Shown here: positions 48,681 to 62,640 of the stretch, one piece after another | How the letters are laid out: every line of letters begins with the position of its first letter | How positions within the stretch are numbered: the first letter of the stretch is position 1 | NCBI GenBank assembly: GCA_019843655.1 | Contig: JACDQD010000002.1 | Coordinates: 6,892,585 to 6,956,584, forward strand | Length of the DNA stretch: 64,000 bases | Source of the DNA: Lethocerus indicus | Taxonomy: Eukaryota > Arthropoda > Insecta > Hemiptera > Belostomatidae | Direction of reading: 5' to 3' | Position numbers and translations under genes: made by a program | The notes under the pieces: generated by a model | Databases searched by the model: none | What the model was told of the DNA's origin: nothing | The model's input: the letters and a program-made list of their open reading frames with translations, nothing else

Positions 48681-51229
48681 CGGTGAGGTGGAAAACTGAG
48701 AATGGATCGAATGTGACGCGGCCCCGTCAGTTGAACCCGAGTTCTTTCTTGGCGCTGTTTGGCCTTTTTTCCCCCCGCGCTCCGGTCTGACGAGCTTTGT
48801 TAATTGCTTTACCTTCATTGGAAGGGCCTGGACAAAGGGCGACCCGACATACGCCCGGGACAATTAATTTGTCCCTCCCCCCCGCCTCCCACCAACCCTC
48901 GTCCAACAGTCTTAACCTCACCCAACAATACTCGCGCCGACTAACGTTACGCGCCTGTTTTGTTACCTTGTAAAACATTTTCTAATCGCGGCGCCCTGAA
49001 CCCCCCCCCGCCCCAAAACCAATTACAGCGGAAAAAGTAATTAATTTTTTCCCACACTTTTGATTGTAACACCGACAGGACATTCGAGTCCAATTAGTCC
49101 GAACACTTGCATTGTGTTCCAATTAAGTATTATTGGTGAGTGTTGTGTACCGTTTTCTTTACGGATAAAGGGGGTGAAAACATGGATTACTTACCTCCAA
49201 ATCTCTTAAATGGACCAATCGATTGCATTGCACTGATCCTAGTTAATAATCAAATTCAAATCTCCATTTACGGGGGAAACAGTGAGTAGGTATCGGTACC
49301 GCTTCCAACCTCTAGATGCTAAATTATTTTGAGTAAGAAATATTAATTATACATACATTTGTTGTATTGCTCTTACACATTATGCCATTCATGTATTACA
49401 CATTATACAAGGCGGTTTAGTTCATTAAACGAAGTCTTAAAAAAACTTCTCAACTCTTCCTAACTTCATTGCGAAAAAATGAATTTGAAAATTAATAAAT
49501 GACAAAGCCAGACGTGGTAATTACGGAATTTTTAATTTTTCTGTTTGTTTACATATTCGTTCACGTTCAATAAGGAAGCGCTAAACGTTTTCAGCCGGTT
49601 CTAAAATAAGTCCTCAGTGTATAACAGAAATAGGGTCCCCGAGCGGACATTAGACTCGTTTTATTTATAGTGCCGGTGGCTGTTTAAACCGAGTTCTATT
49701 TGTGTTCCGTTAGAGGAGTCAGTCCAGTGGCCGTTTTCCGTCCCGTGGCCAAGGTTTTCCCACTTGGGAATTCAAATTGAACCAGAACCGAACCCGACAT
49801 TACACCCGGATAATACTTCCGCATACCTCGATATACGGCACAAACACGTACTCCAGTGTACTTGAACATTATCGTATCATCGTTTCAATAAACGGTCTAA
49901 GGAGTAAACGCCTATATCCTATGAAAATTACGAGCGCCGAATGACGCATTCTTCCGATATTTGGCTAGCATTGGAAAATGTGTTTTACACGATCCTAAAT
50001 AAATATTTTCACTTGCAATGAATGCACAGTTAACGCTACGAAACCTAGTCGTAATTATTTTTTAAGTCAACAAAAATGTATCCAGACCTAATCGACTATT
50101 AATTAAATAGTAAAATTATCTAACCTTCGCTATAACATTTATAGAGAACAAAAAAATTGGAGGGTGGTCACACTTTGTATAATCGGTGCTACAATTTAAG
50201 GAGGGACCATTAATGAAAACAACCCCTCCCACCACCACCGCCACCCCTATCTGCCACTACCTCCACCGAGGAGTTCTATATTAATAAATGGTAATTTGTG
50301 TAGAATCCCTATCTTAAAGAGTGTGGGGGTTGCCGCGGTAAGGGGGTAAGGAGGAACGGTAACCCATTCCTTCATTTAATTAAGGCAGTGTTTATCTCTT
50401 GGGCCGCTAAGACTGTTAATAAAACTTCTTAGTTTCGTCTGGGCGAGCGACCTCATTTGAATGCCGGAATCTCCTTCAATGCACCCGAGAGAAGGGGGAG
50501 CCGAGTTTTCATTTAAAATGTTTATTATTGCTTCGTGGAGAATAGGAAACATTAGTATTTCAAATTAAGCAAATTGTACCCGCGAATTTGCCCTATTCGA
50601 TGCGAAACCTCGGTTAAAGTTATTATTTTCCGCCGCATGAGGAATTCTCTCTTCCCAGAGACCGGCCAATGCAAGTTTAATTATAAAGGAATGAGGATTA
50701 TTTAAAAAGCGTTACATTAAAATCCTTTTTATCTTCTGTATAACCTAAATACTTTTCAATGTTCCGAATGTTGCATTGTGATTGAACAATGCCTTCTATA
50801 TTCTCCATAACCAACTGAAATGATGCATCTTGAGCAGCACTGCTCGTGTTTCATTCGATACAATGCAGTAAGTTGCATATTCTTCTAAACGATATTTGTA
50901 TGATACAACACAGACAGTTTGAATTTTCACTTTTCACTATTTGTCCGCTTCAAGAACTTAAAACGTCGGCCTAGCGGCCCTTATATTTTCATTCCTCGGG
51001 GCATTCCCGCTCGGCAAGTTTCAATTTCGGAAACTCATTCCTTTCACGGAGTCTTAGAGAGTTTAGATAGAGGCTGAAAGTGACACCGCCCTTGTCCAAA
51101 GTAGTTCCACCCAAATGAGAACGCCCCCCCCCCCCTTAGTTCCTGTGAGTCGAGCCCCAGCCCAACCCTCCGAAAATCAAGAATTGTTCAACAAACAACA
51201 AACCATTATCTCCCAAAGAACAATAGAAG
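48681..51229. other. GC-rich block then non-coding mixed DNA
   Basis: A CpG-rich block at 48,690-49,020 ends in a run of nine C at 49,001-49,009. Smaller GC patches lie at about 50,200-50,360 and 50,990-51,190, the last with a run of 12 C at 51,124-51,135. The rest is AT-rich. No exon is supported. Confidence 0.6.
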
Positions 51230-51255
51230 TATTACACATTAAAAAATGTGTAATA
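51230..51255. repeat. Hairpin, 11-bp stem, A4 loop
   Basis: tattacacatt (51,230-51,240) and aatgtgtaata (51,245-51,255) are perfect reverse complements around aaaa. Confidence 0.65.
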
Positions 51256-53907
51256 TACGAGGGTGTCATCATTATAATTGCTCGCATAAATGCCTTCGCG
51301 AATGTCTGTAATTATTTATGTTCAACGGTTAATGGAGTATACGTTGCGCCTGATGCATGCTTATTTCAAACAAAGTATTCTGGTAATTATTATCTACGTA
51401 ATTACGAGATTATGTATCAAAACACCTGATAAATAGAATGTAACATTTTGTCATTTATTAAAACTACAAGGCTCCTATTCATTCGAAGAATATAATATTT
51501 TGTTATCTTCTTGTTTATAGTTAAGAAAAATTAAATGTAATGAGTGAAACTGAAAATTCAATGCCACACAAAACGAATTGAATTCAAACGGCTGTATTCA
51601 GCTAACAATAATAATAATTAAACGAGAATATCAACACTGTCCCCATTTGAATTGGACCATTAGGTTAGGGTCAGAAGGTCGGCCAGTTTAGACCATGACC
51701 CTTATTGCTTTAGGGAAGGGATTAATAACCTTCCGAAGTCGGTCCCTTTTGTCACGCTCCTGGATTCCTGAATGGCCACCCTTTACTTCGTTCCGAGCCA
51801 ACAGCTTATTTTCACAATAAATAATGCTCGCTTGGAGGCATCATTTGACCCTCCCTAGTGAAACTATCCGGATAGCGAAATTAATGAAAATTGAATAGAA
51901 AATATGAATCGTTAACAAGCTAGATAACATCTAGGAGCTGATGTTTAAATATTTTCATCTGCTCCAAAAATCTACCTACAATTGTCGTCCAACCCACTTA
52001 GCAATTCCCGGTAGAGATTTTTGGTTATAATACTAATTGAATGCTATTATTTTGTTTATTCTATTGTAGGAAAGGAGCGAAAGTAGAGACAGCCACAAGA
52101 GTGATATATATACCGTTAATATGTTATAAAATCAAAGGACATTTGACCGAAAGAAATATGATTATTTCGAAGTACAGCGTCAGAAATAAACGCTCGGACC
52201 CTAAGGCACGGGTATGATTCGGTCGGTTTGGGAGCAGCGGTCGATTTCTTCATCGGGGACCTAATTCTGAGCAAGGGTCCGCCGTTTCGTAAAGGTTTAC
52301 AGCGGTTTACAGGGGCGGGGCCCCGTTTTATATTCACCGCATAAAAGAGTGTATCTGAGAGCCGGGGACGGGATTTATACCCGGGCGGCAGGGCCCGGCC
52401 AGCCTCCGGAGGCGGCTATGGGCCCGGACTAAATTGAGAAGTGGTCCAGTAACGCGTTTACGCCGGCAACACCCGTGGAATATTTAAGAGTAGTAATAAC
52501 AGAATAGATAACAACATTGCGCGTTTGAAATAAAAGCAACGGCGGCCTAACTGAATTAGAACGGGACCGGGGAAACAAGAACCACAGTCGGGGGTGAGTT
52601 CAGACAACAAAAAATGGCCGTATCTCTTTAAAGAGATTGCCTTTTTAAAAACTCGGCACTGGTTTTGTACTAAACTCCTAGTCCAATACAACTGCGAGAT
52701 ACACATGATGTGAGCAGGAAAGTGAAACATCGAAAATATTTAGAAAATTAAAATTTATTCCGGAATTGTTCAAAACCCTGTCTACCTAGGATATTCGTTT
52801 TATATCTGAACAATTAAAATAAACAAGTAAAAGTGCTATACGTTTAGTTGGTTCACACGAACGTCACCATGGAATAAACAGGGACAGCTTTCATATTAAT
52901 TCCACTTTATTTCACATAGGAGCGGAACGGGTCATAAAAATAGATCCAAACGGCAATTAAATACAAACGAGGCTTAGCACTAACTAAATTAATACTTGTT
53001 CGTATCCAAAATTATATGTTCTGCATTTTGCCGCTTATCACTTACCGTACATCCGAAAAGCGTCTAGCCCTTATTCTACGTGCAGGTTCCGTCAGTTTTC
53101 ACGTCCTCATTGATTTATTCCCGGCGTTTGAATGTTATCGCTCCTATTTACTCGGATGGTTTCAATCCCCTTTTCACTTATGTCGGAAGCAACTCTCGAA
53201 AAGTCTCTCCACGGTGCTTACACCCGTCAACAAAGATATATCCGTATCGTCATCCTCAGCCCCAGAATCGATTCGACATTCTCGACCGAACAGCTCCTTA
53301 TTTATTTCCTTCGATGTATTTTCAGAATTTAATATATACAGTGTTTCAGAGGATAAATTATAAAAAAATCGTCGCATGAAGACTATGTGTTTAAGAACCA
53401 AAACAATTTCAGGACCATTCTGAGGTTTAATTTTTGGATTTAAACAATGTCTATACGCTTAATAAAATAAACCGGGTGTGTAAAGTTTGTGTAGGTGATG
53501 TGGGGAAATTGCCTTCATTAAAATCAAATATATTTCATTGATCCGCTAATTTTCAATTATCCGCGGTGTCTTCTTAATTACTACAAGTCTGAACACACAC
53601 AATCACTAATGTAATATAACCTCGTCAATAGACATTAGGAGGAGGTTGTTGGAATTTCGATGCTTGCCAACATGTTGCACCACTTCATTAGAAATCCGAT
53701 AATTTATGGATTGCACAACATTTCACATTATAAAAGTCAATATTTTTTATCTAGCAAAGAAAAGCGATTAAAAATTGATTACAGATGCATTAAAATACCG
53801 CATTGTGGAATGTCATTAGTTAGATGAGACGAGTAATCTGTTTAAATCCGCTAGAGGTGTTACTAAAACACACACACACACAGAATATAAAGAGATAAAA
53901 AAGAATT
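51256..53907. other. Non-coding, GC block at 52.2-52.5 kb
   Basis: The block at about 52,170-52,450 is CpG-rich, with ccgggc/gggccc motifs. Three overlapping plus-strand frames and one minus-strand frame at 53,016-53,401 are all open over the same bases, so at most one could be real and none is recognisable. An AC run lies at 53,870-53,881. Confidence 0.6.
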
Positions 53908-53982
53908 GAGATGAGAAAAAACAGGGAGTGAGAGCGAGAGAGAGCGAGAGAGGGAGGAATGAAAGAAGGGGGGAAGGGAAAG
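53908..53982. repeat. Polypurine tract with GAGAGCGA words
   Basis: Seventy-five bases with only six pyrimidines, including gagagcgagagag repeats, directly after a short CA run. Purine mirror tracts of this kind can form triplex DNA; that is inference. Confidence 0.85.
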
Positions 53983-56900
53983 CCTCGAAATCTCGTCCTG
54001 AAATAAATCAAGTGGAATAAATAATAGGAGCCCGGAGTCAACTTGCTGTCTTAACGAGTGGCAGACATTTTCTCTGTTAAATTATTCCCCTACTGGGAGT
54101 AATTCCTTTCTACAATTGTCCCTTTTCAAATATCTCGTTCCAATGAAAATCACAGAACCTTTTAAAGCCGAATAATTGTTAACTTAAAACTTAATTTATA
54201 ATTTAACACAGGTGGGACTGAAACACAGGGCCGCTGGTACAATTATACGGCCTGCGGTTTTCAGACGAAAACCGTCCATTGGAGGAATGAATTTATCGGT
54301 TAAACTGTTTTTCCTGATCGAATTAAACGCATCAGAATGTAGTACGTTTGTAGATTAATGTCTGTGTGATTTATGTGTCTGCAATGCCATTGTCCAAATT
54401 AATCTGAAATCCGAGCGGTTACCAGACGCCGAGGTCAGGCGAAATTACCCGGGTCTTCAGACTAGTCTTATAAATTCTTATAAATAGGACTTTCTACGGT
54501 CCTAGCAAATTATACTAGTCCATCGCGGCCTAAACAGATATTCCAAATTAGTATTTATATGCTTATATTTGGCTTAACAAAACATGTCTTGAATTATTAT
54601 CCTTGCTCATGCAGTATGATTAGTGCACGCATCATTCGGTTTATGTCTTGTGTATATTTGTTTGAGTATGCATTTAAAGGCAGTTATGATTAATGTGAAG
54701 AACGCTTAGATAATGATGTGAAGTTTTTGGCCAACACAATTTCATGAGCAATTGGGCATTTTAATTGTGTCAAAGAATAATATTCGCATAATTAGTCTGG
54801 ACGATTGGCGATTTATTTTCGAATATAGAGCTTATTCTTTGTGAATAGAGGATATTCTTCTGCAGATCTTCGCTTTGAGCCTAGTCCTCAATGAACCTGC
54901 GCTTCTTCAAACTCAATTTTCACGGCCCAGGAAATTGTGCGGTAAACTCAATAAATAAGTAATTGAATGTAAAATGTCGGCTTAACTCCATCATTTCTCA
55001 GACTAAGGCGACAAAACTGAAATGAGATTTTTCGGACGAAGGGAAAAAACGAAAATTAAACTCTGTTTTTTTTTTAGACGTTAATTTCCTGCTTATTATG
55101 ATTTTTTGTCATTACATTGAATTGTATCGTCCGTATCAAAATTGAAAACGAAAAGAAGTTTTGAAATACTTAAAAACATTCCAGTTTCGTTATGAAACGG
55201 GAATACATCTTGGACATATCAGTTTACATTCATATTCGGGTTCTTTCTTTTTCCGTCAACACTGTACTCGACATTTAATAACTAAAAACAAATGAAATAA
55301 TTATTACTAAATATCAACTTCTAAAATACTGTTGACATTTTTAATTGTACACGCTAACTTCAAGATCGACTTTCATAATTTTTCCGCAATATTGAGACGA
55401 ACGCTACACGGAAATAAATCTTGACCAATTTAAGAAAATTTAACATAAAGTTCAATCTTAATAAGCAACCATAAATATGTATTACCAACTTATAATATAA
55501 TAATTATCTCATGTCAGAGTGAATTAGAAAACAATAAGACGTGCTATTAACGACAACAACGTCTATTAGTTTTATTTTTCGTCGAATTATAGAGAAATGA
55601 AGTTAAATATCGTCTTTACCACAGAAATGAAATTGCGGAGCGATTTCAAATCGGAACAAGACGTCGAGGTGGGCGCGTTTACGCCACTCGTTAGCGTCTG
55701 AAAAAAGGCGGTCGCTTCAGTCGGGAAACAGGAAAAAATACAAAGATTTGCTCGCAAAACGGGCCCGGGTCGCAATTAAAGGAGCCGTGAACAATGAAAA
55801 CGAAACGCGCTATGATTCTGAATGGCATAACGCTCTACCGGTTCCGCTAATGAGGTCAGGTCATATTCGATCCCCCTTGCCGCCCAACCGCGCCGGCTTT
55901 GAGAGTTTATAATAGCCCTGAGAGTTGGGCCCCGGGCCCACCTCTCACAGGCGGGGGAGGGGGGGGGTGTCACTGCACCAAAACGACGCAGAAGACCGAA
56001 TCCAGTTCTCAATTTACGGCCAAACAGTCGGCCGCCGGTCAGAAAGGGGGATGAACTAAAAGAAACAAAAAAGAATTGTCACAAACCGCTAGAGCCATCA
56101 ACTTCTTGGAGGGTGGAAAAAAAGAATCGGTCACCCCACTCGTTCCTATCTACGTTTGCGCGACTGGTCCCCATTTTACGTTGATATCGGACGTTCATTG
56201 TTCCGCTAGCAAAATATCGAGCTAAAACAAAAGCTTCAACAAATTGCTTGTAACAAATTCCCAATTCGTACGGAAAGCGTTGTTAATTAATTCGTAAACC
56301 CGCCGGCAGATTAAGTAATCGTGTAATCCATACGAACGCCTGATAATTAATATTTGCCTCCTACGCATCATTGAATTCACACGTGGCCGAATATTATATT
56401 TCGTGTACATGTTTTCACTTTGAGAGAATTGAGTTGTTCCGCGAACAACGTCGTTCGCCAGTCATTCCTTATTCTGACGATTCTCTCGCAATCCATTCAA
56501 ACCCAAATGGCCGCAACTGATATACACTAATGTACAGTTTTACGATCAATTCGAAAAAATAATTAGTTTTCTACAAGCAAAAATAGTCCTCGCACATTGA
56601 AAATATTGGAAATAGATTCAACCTAATTAACTAAATGTTTGACGTTAATTGATCATGTTAAATCGTAACTCGCGCGGAATGGTGGGTACAAAACGGTTGC
56701 TTTAATTGAGATAAAGGCAAGGTCTCGGTTTTGGTTCCCGATAAGTCCCCAGTGGTCAGTGACTATGATTGAAGAGGGAAGCGGCCCTGTACCCCACTGA
56801 TAATATATAATACTACAGGCAGTATAAACCCGTTGTAAAGTTGTAAAAACTTTCAAGGTATTAAGAGAAATCAGACTAAGTAGCATTAGCTATGTATGTG

Positions 56901-57780
56901 AGTAGTACTGAACACTTGACAGTAATTATTAATTCAATATTTTTCAACTTCGTTTATAGTTTCCGAGACTTTGCCAAGGCCTCCGAATGTAATACGGTGT
57001 ATACCTTTTTTTTCGGGCACAATCCTACTGCGTTTATAGACTTGTCCCATCACATTACTAGTTTCTTTTAATGCGAGTAGCAAGAAATTTTTTTTTTGGA
57101 AGTTTAAAACTGTGCTCCAATAATTTTCAGTGTTATTTTTCCACATGTTCGTTCTAAATTATTCTCTACGAGCAAAGGTCATTCTTAAAATTCACATAGC
57201 GCAGACATTCAGATGTTATTTTATGATAAAAAATAATGAAATGAAATGTAACATAATTTACGAACGATCTCTACTTTATAATTCGTTTTCGGCGAATCCA
57301 ATTAACAAGCACCGCAACAAAAATACAGAACATTACGAACGAATATTTTTTAAATTCCAAATTATAGGGTTTTAACGGGAAGGAGTTAATTTGAAGTGGA
57401 ATACCGATGATTACCGAGCCCGTAAAGACACAAGCAGGCTATAATTGGAAATGGAATTCAGCGGGCCATACATTACAGACAGCAATGATGTTCTTAATTG
57501 ATCCAATTACTATATTCTGTTCTCCAATAATCAAGACACATATTGTGTTAGCGGCCATTCAGTGGGTTTGCCTGCTTGGGCCAGGGTGAGAGACTAGTTC
57601 CAATTAGCGATGTCGATGAATTTACATTTTGACAATTTTCCTAATTCTCACGTGTCCCGTGTGGTAGTATACAAGTTGCGGATTAAACAGGATAAAAGAC
57701 AATGAATGCCTGATTTTATTATCATGGCATTATTTAATTACAAAGAAACATTTATACGGATCATGGACGGAACTTGAACT
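53983..57780. other. Non-coding, AT-rich with GC block at 55.6-56.05 kb
   Basis: The CpG-rich block at about 55,620-56,060 includes a nine-G run near 55,960. Flanks on both sides are AT-rich with many stops. No gene is seen. Confidence 0.65.
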
Positions 57781-57796
57781 AGTGGAAATTTCCACT
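57781..57796. repeat. Perfect 16-bp palindrome
   Basis: AGTGGAAATTTCCACT is a perfect palindrome. Its core, GGAAATTTCC, resembles a Rel/NF-kappaB-type site. The palindrome is seen; the binding role is inference. Confidence 0.75.
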
Positions 57797-60700
57797 TCCA
57801 TCATATTTTATTCATTCCGTTGACAGTTGTAAAAAGTGTTATATTCAAATATGGAAATATGCGCTTCTGACTATTTAAATCGATTAGTAAGGTTAGATTT
57901 ATAATCCCTCAATTTGGTTTTAGTATTTTAAGGTCAGTTTCGTAACTATATTATAAGTACATTATAGCTATTTTTAGAATTAAAGAAAAATAATCTTCAA
58001 TAATAATCTCGGAAAGAAGAATTTTGTATAAATGTCTATCTCCTAACAGTAAGTAGTTCAACATTAATTTAGCAATGGTAAGTGAAGTTTTCTTTGCTGC
58101 CTCCAAAAAGCCAAATGCGAGACTGACAATTAGTCTATTTTGCCTAGTTTTTCCTTTTTACTTCCCGCCCAGGCTCAATCTTTTAACAATGTGTTTAATA
58201 CTCGGGTGGGCTCTTAACTTATTCATTTTTGTGATGAAATAATCGCTTGAAACTTCCTGCCCCCTCCTTCAAGGCATCGAGTAAATAGCCGGAATAATGG
58301 CCCGGAACGGACTTTGGGCAACTTGGAATAGTATCTCATTTGTGAGGAGAAACTTTCGATCAAGAATGCCCAAAGGGGGAAGAGTTTTGTCGTCGACTCG
58401 CGCTATACGTCCGGCCCGAAACTACAATAACATGGTTCCCCTCCTCCCATTCGTCCCAGAGAAACTTTCTTCTTGGACCTCATTCACTTGTCCAATCGAA
58501 AAACCATCGTTGCAATCGTAAATAGTTTTATATCCGTTTACTCTACGCCAAAGTGAACATAAATTTCGAAATACAGAAAACCCTTCTATTGTACTTACTT
58601 ACAGTGTCACATTGCATATGTGTGGTCATAATAATCCTTATGAATCTTTTTTGAATATTCGTTCAATTAATTAGATTTGGGGCAATTTCCTGATATTTCA
58701 GCCTAAACCCATCAGCATTCACGTTTTGTTTTTCTCTGTTTGTGTCATTCGTTCAATAAAAAAACAAAAACAAAAACTGATTTCACAAATGGGTATAGAG
58801 AAGAGTTTTGAGCCAAAAAGGTACTTTATTTGAAATCTGCAGTTTACAAATAATACTCATTGACAATTTTGTTATAAATACATTTTATTGTAGGCCCTTG
58901 GGGACACTAAATTATGAATCCGAGGTATTGGCAGGAATTAAAGGGTCTCAGCTGCATTGGGCAATTTAATACCTATAATAGCCCTATTAGGATTAGCGGA
59001 GAATATTTTAGGATAAATAATTGAGGATAAAATATCCGCGCCTAAAAGTTAAACGAATATTCATGGCGAAACATTCAATTTCATAAATACGCAACTACGT
59101 TTTTCCATGTAGTATTTAATATATGTTGTCGCTACATCATTATTCTATAGTAAGCAGTATATATGTATATAAATTCTAACGTAGACTAAAAACTGAACTG
59201 GTATACATTAACTACAAATGAAATCTAAATCTAGGGACATGGACAGAATACGCTAGTCATTATTCTCTTTGGCACTAAATATTATTTTGGATACTAAATT
59301 ATAGGGAACATTTGAAGTGAAATGCGAGAAAGCCTGTGAACACTCCAAGAATAGATAGAGTAGTATTTCAAAACGAAAAGGAGGATAGGGACCAAGGCGG
59401 TCGGTTATAAAACGTATGATGGATGGCGTCCACTGAACTAATGACAGAGACAGATTGCAGAGATGGAATCAAAATGGGGGAAAAGTGAGACGAAACGAGG
59501 GGGATACACAACGGTTTAATAAATATTAAAATTTAATTCCAACCGGAATTAAATTGTTAATAAACTCCGGGGGAATGCTACTGCCGACAAATAAATGTGC
59601 CGAAATATTTGGGAATGCAAGTTTCATCACGATTCCAACGGTAATGTTGTCATGAGGTAAAATACATACCGGACGGAAGCCAAATTAATCTAAACAACAC
59701 CTACCTGGAACAGACAATATGAATACAAATTAGATGTAAAAATGAATTGCATACTACAGTAAATACAGATTCATCTATGTACTTCTGCGAAGCGAGAGTT
59801 CTTCTAGCAGATAAGGGTTGGTGGTCAGGGTAAGCGAATTCTACCAGCTGTCACAAAGGGACAGCACTGCGTTTCACCGAATCAGAGCTTACTTAATCAT
59901 TCTGGCCGTCATTATTAAATTCACATTCGGAATCTCGCTTTCGCTTTGCAGAGGTACATGTACAGAAGCTGAACAATTGGAACTGCGTTCTACGTGGTTC
60001 CATTGTGTGACGAATGACAATATTCTACGCTAGTTTAAGCAGGCATTTTGACATTTAAATAGTAATGAATTCTCGAGCATTACAAGTCGTCATATTTCGA
60101 ATATCATATTGTTTATCTTCGGAAGGTCTTTCTTAAAATAGAAATTTCGGCGATCAGAATTAGAACGCATCAAATGAGAACGAATTATACGAACAAACGT
60201 TTCGAAATTCCCATTGCGGAAAGTGTATAAATAATAGATTGAAAGGGAAAGGAAAAAATTTGGGCCTACGATTGTGGATAAGGTGACGTCGGTCTGGGAT
60301 AGAGGTGGGGACGATGCGGCCGGTGCTCGAGCCCAGTCAGCGAATTGGGAGTTCCAGCTTATTACATAAAGCTGACACCAACGGAAACAGTTTATGAAGC
60401 AAAAACATTTTTGCCAAGGCTAGGAGTCGCGCGGAAAAAATACTAACTAAGCCCGCCCCCGCACGCCCAACTCTTTTATGGGAGCTCCGATTATAATTTG
60501 GAAAGGGGGAAACGTTGCCCTTATACACCAGAACGGACCTAGCTCTTGTCGCCCACTCGTTTTTATTACAAATTTGTACTTCTTAGAAGTTTATTTTTGT
60601 TGTTGGCATTAATCAACAGAGGAAACGCATAAAAGGTTTCTAATTGCGACAAGCTTGATCCTCTCGGGCACATTCGGCTGATGACAGAATAGCTTACTAA

Positions 60701-61010
60701 ACTGAGAATCTAAAATTAGTCCAAGTTTACCTCTAACGTATAGACATTCGTATCTTGTCACTAACTTGGAGAACGTGTCAATTCACAACCCGACAGCCTA
60801 TTATCAGATTATAAATCGGTCGGCTGTGGGTCATTTGCTGTTCTTAAAGGGCCAGTAATTGCAGCGTGGGTAGGGTCGCATTTCTTATTTGATCGGGTCA
60901 CGATTTCAATGACCTCTTTTTCTTTTATTTTTCACTCGAATTAATTAACGTCCGCGAACCATCCAGCGTGAGGGGGGGGGGTGTAATATCCTAATCGCTG
61001 CTAAAGCAAC
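57797..61010. other. Non-coding, mostly AT-rich
   Basis: Small GC-richer patches lie at about 58,260-58,460 and 60,240-60,500. A 74-codon ATG frame at 58,297-58,521 and a 71-codon frame at 59,818-60,033 have no recognisable domain. No gene is supported. Confidence 0.65.
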
Positions 61011-62640
61011 ACGCCGTAAAAACGTCATCGGGATAAAAGGTTTTTTTTTACGGAGAGCCGGTCGGGCGATATCACGAACACTTTTGGAGGAGGTAAACGC
61101 ACGCGAGCTGTGAGCCCGATGGCCGTGCTGTATATAAGGCGGACGGTTCTATGCAGGAGGAGGAAATCCATTATAGTGGCCGACAGCGGAGACGTCCACG
61201 TCGCACGAACGACCCCACTCCTCAACTTCGCTAACACACGCCGGACAAAAATAAATATTTTACCCAACGACCGTTCGGAATCTGGAAAATTCTTACCCCA
61301 AGCCAAATGTTTCGGGGTCGGGATCGAAGAGTCGACTCCTTGCGTAACACGCCTACCGACCGAAATTGCAGTCGAAAGTGTGATTAAAATTTTAAATTCA
61401 GTTGTACTCTTACGGCCAGTTGTACTAAACTACTAAATTGTTTTCTGTAACACTAATAAACGACAAGAACCAAAAATTGTATAAATCCGTAATATAAGAA
61501 GTAATTCCAAAAATAATTGGTGTTTATTAGTTAATGAGGTCTTTACAACGATAACTCCGAGTTCTATAAGAAAATACTATCGAAAATTATAATCATCGCG
61601 TCATTATTTCTTTCTGAATCCACGTAAAACACGTAGTCGTATTGATTAAACCGAGAATGAATCTCTCGAGAGAAAGTGCGGGAACGAAAAACTGATTAAA
61701 TAAGAAATGTAATGGGGAGCAGTACGGGTTTAGGGGTGGCACGAAATTAGAGAGGGGGAGAGACAATGCAGGTGAAAGGAAACGTGAGGGGGAGGCACTT
61801 CGATTTCGAACAGGGCACGGCCGATTTGAAGCGCCGCGGGTAAGCTAACAGTGGACACTCAACAAATGTTTGCTCAACTCTTTCGCAATCAGGAGTACTG
61901 ACCTCCTCCTCCTCCTCCTCCTCCACCCACAACAGACCACTTTATTTCACCCCGACAAAATGGAACTACCAAAATAAAAGGGACAACAATTGTGCGGGCA
62001 AGTGGGCTTACGGAGGCCGTAAAGTGGACCGCCGGGACAGACTTATATAACATGCGGTCAAATTGGATATATATTGGATTTAACATTAAAGACGGGATAT
62101 TTACTGGGGCATACGATTTTATACATATACTCTGAACAAAATTCGTTGTAACTGAAGCCTATTTGAAAGAATCTATTAATCTATCATTTTTTTTTAACTT
62201 ACATTGGATTGAGTTCGTGAGCGCAGACCCAAAACGGGATACGTAATTCGAATGACTAAATCGGAAAAATAGAGCGGAGCGGAAACCAAGAGAACGGAAA
62301 AGTTGACTGACAGGAATGACAAAGGAAGATGGCACGCGAATCGGGGAACGAGCTCGCGATGGGGGGGGGGTTGTGTGGGGGATGGGTAAGTATACAGAGG
62401 GGGGTTTGGTAGAAGAGGGAACCAGTCCGGCGTTTATATCCGGGCGCCCGAGAGACTACAGCCTTAACCCACTTGACATACGTCTTGAGCATTCGCTTCC
62501 GCCGGCGGCCGTCAGATGAGCCCCATAATGGGCTGTTTTACCCCGGTTAGACTGCAAACTTTGAAAGCAAAAAAGTTTCAAGAACTTCGGCTCTTGTCCC
62601 TCTCCTTTTCAGTTTAACAACAATCACCTTCACACCGAGA
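61011..62640. other. GC-rich cluster, non-coding
   Basis: Three GC/CpG-rich patches (about 61,040-61,380, 61,720-62,060 and 62,240-62,630) lie close together. The first contains tatataagg at 61,131, and the last contains a run of ten G at 62,361-62,370. Opposed frames at 61,025-61,436 are open on both strands and unrecognisable. The grouping would suit a promoter-proximal or enhancer region, but no first exon can be shown. Confidence 0.5.
61902..61924. repeat. (CCT)n trinucleotide repeat
   Basis: Seven perfect cct units plus a partial one. The minus-strand frame over it is a poly-Glu artefact. Confidence 0.9.

Noticed and set aside
51663..51673. Two TTAGG units resembling the insect telomere repeat
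   Set aside because: Only two units; expected by chance.
52202..52223. taaggcacg, matching the first nine bases of miR-124
   Set aside because: The match stops after nine bases, and the flanks do not form the expected precursor hairpin.
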